DNA from: Xenococcaceae cyanobacterium MO_167.B27 | GTDB lineage: Bacteria > Cyanobacteriota > Cyanobacteriia > Cyanobacteriales > Xenococcaceae | Direction of reading: 5' to 3' | Assembly: GCA_030065935.1 (NCBI GenBank) | Contig: JASJCP010000020.1 | Location: 1-52,829, forward strand | DNA: 52,829 bases | Notes under the pieces: generated by a model | The model's input: only the letters and a program-made list of their open reading frames with translations | Told to the model about the DNA's origin: nothing | The model's database searches: none | Made by a program: the position numbers and the translations under genes | Part shown: piece after piece, positions 52,799 through 52,829 of the stretch | Layout of the letters: each line of letters begins with the position of its first letter | How positions within the stretch are numbered: the first letter of the stretch is position 1

Positions 52799-52829
52799 TT
52801 TATTGCCGTAATTTTGGTACAACCACTCG

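Overview
The window is cyanobacterial chromosome. Supporting signs are the many HIP1 octamers (GCGATCGC), the photosystem I genes psaL and psaI, the high-affinity urea transporter urtABCDE, cyanobacteria-restricted families (DUF1815, DUF1816, a coiled-coil protein beside valS), and intergenic regions full of short tandem and dispersed repeats. The AT-rich, repeat-laden spacers and mobile debris suggest a larger-genome unicellular, pleurocapsalean or filamentous cyanobacterium rather than a marine picocyanobacterium. The species cannot be named from the sequence. No rRNA, tRNA or CRISPR array was found.

Layout. 0.1-9.5 kb: a 5'-truncated AI-2E-type permease, a secreted TpsA/haemagglutinin-like protein, a Tat-exported PhoX phosphatase, a methyltransferase, two small membrane proteins (one with a perfect 30-bp coding repeat) and alanine dehydrogenase. 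9.7-15.1 kb: tandem universal-stress-protein genes, purK, and valS with a small coiled-coil gene. 15.8-18.8 kb: a polymerase-beta-fold nucleotidyltransferase, a DUF6717-like gene, and an IsrB (HNH-less IscB relative) gene with a structured upstream omega-RNA-like region, ending exactly at the trpS start codon. 18.8-25.7 kb: trpS, a MetF-like gene, a pentapeptide protein, and a sugar-type ABC importer lacking an ATPase gene and split by a repeat-bearing spacer. 26.2-28.4 kb: a complete IS607-type element (serine recombinase plus TnpB). 28.5-32.6 kb: a STAS-domain gene with an apparent ATT start, mini-RNase III, rlmB, DUF1816, a hydrolase and a DedA protein. 32.8-38.7 kb: urtABCDE. 38.7-44.4 kb: a decayed accessory region (repeat elements, a nucleotidyltransferase broken by one TAG, a kinase-like gene, a methyltransferase, a group II intron 5' fragment, a lipoprotein). 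44.7-48.5 kb: argJ, then a cobalamin riboswitch controlling a HupE-type metal permease and probably a CobW GTPase. 48.7-52.8 kb: a BaiN-type flavoprotein, two TnpB-less omega-RNA-like transposon ends flanking psaI and preceding psaL, DUF1815 and small ORFs.

The most interesting theme is RNA-guided (OMEGA) biology: an IsrB locus with putative omega RNA, an IS607 TnpB without the usual zinc ribbon, and two orphan TnpB right ends, all within 35 kb. The IsrB insertion is notable because the first NTGA after it is the ATGA of the trpS start, so the element seems to end at a start codon and to supply the ribosome-binding site. Structural and catalytic-residue statements come from reading the sequence. 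Family roles come from established knowledge. Boundaries, guides and activity are inference.
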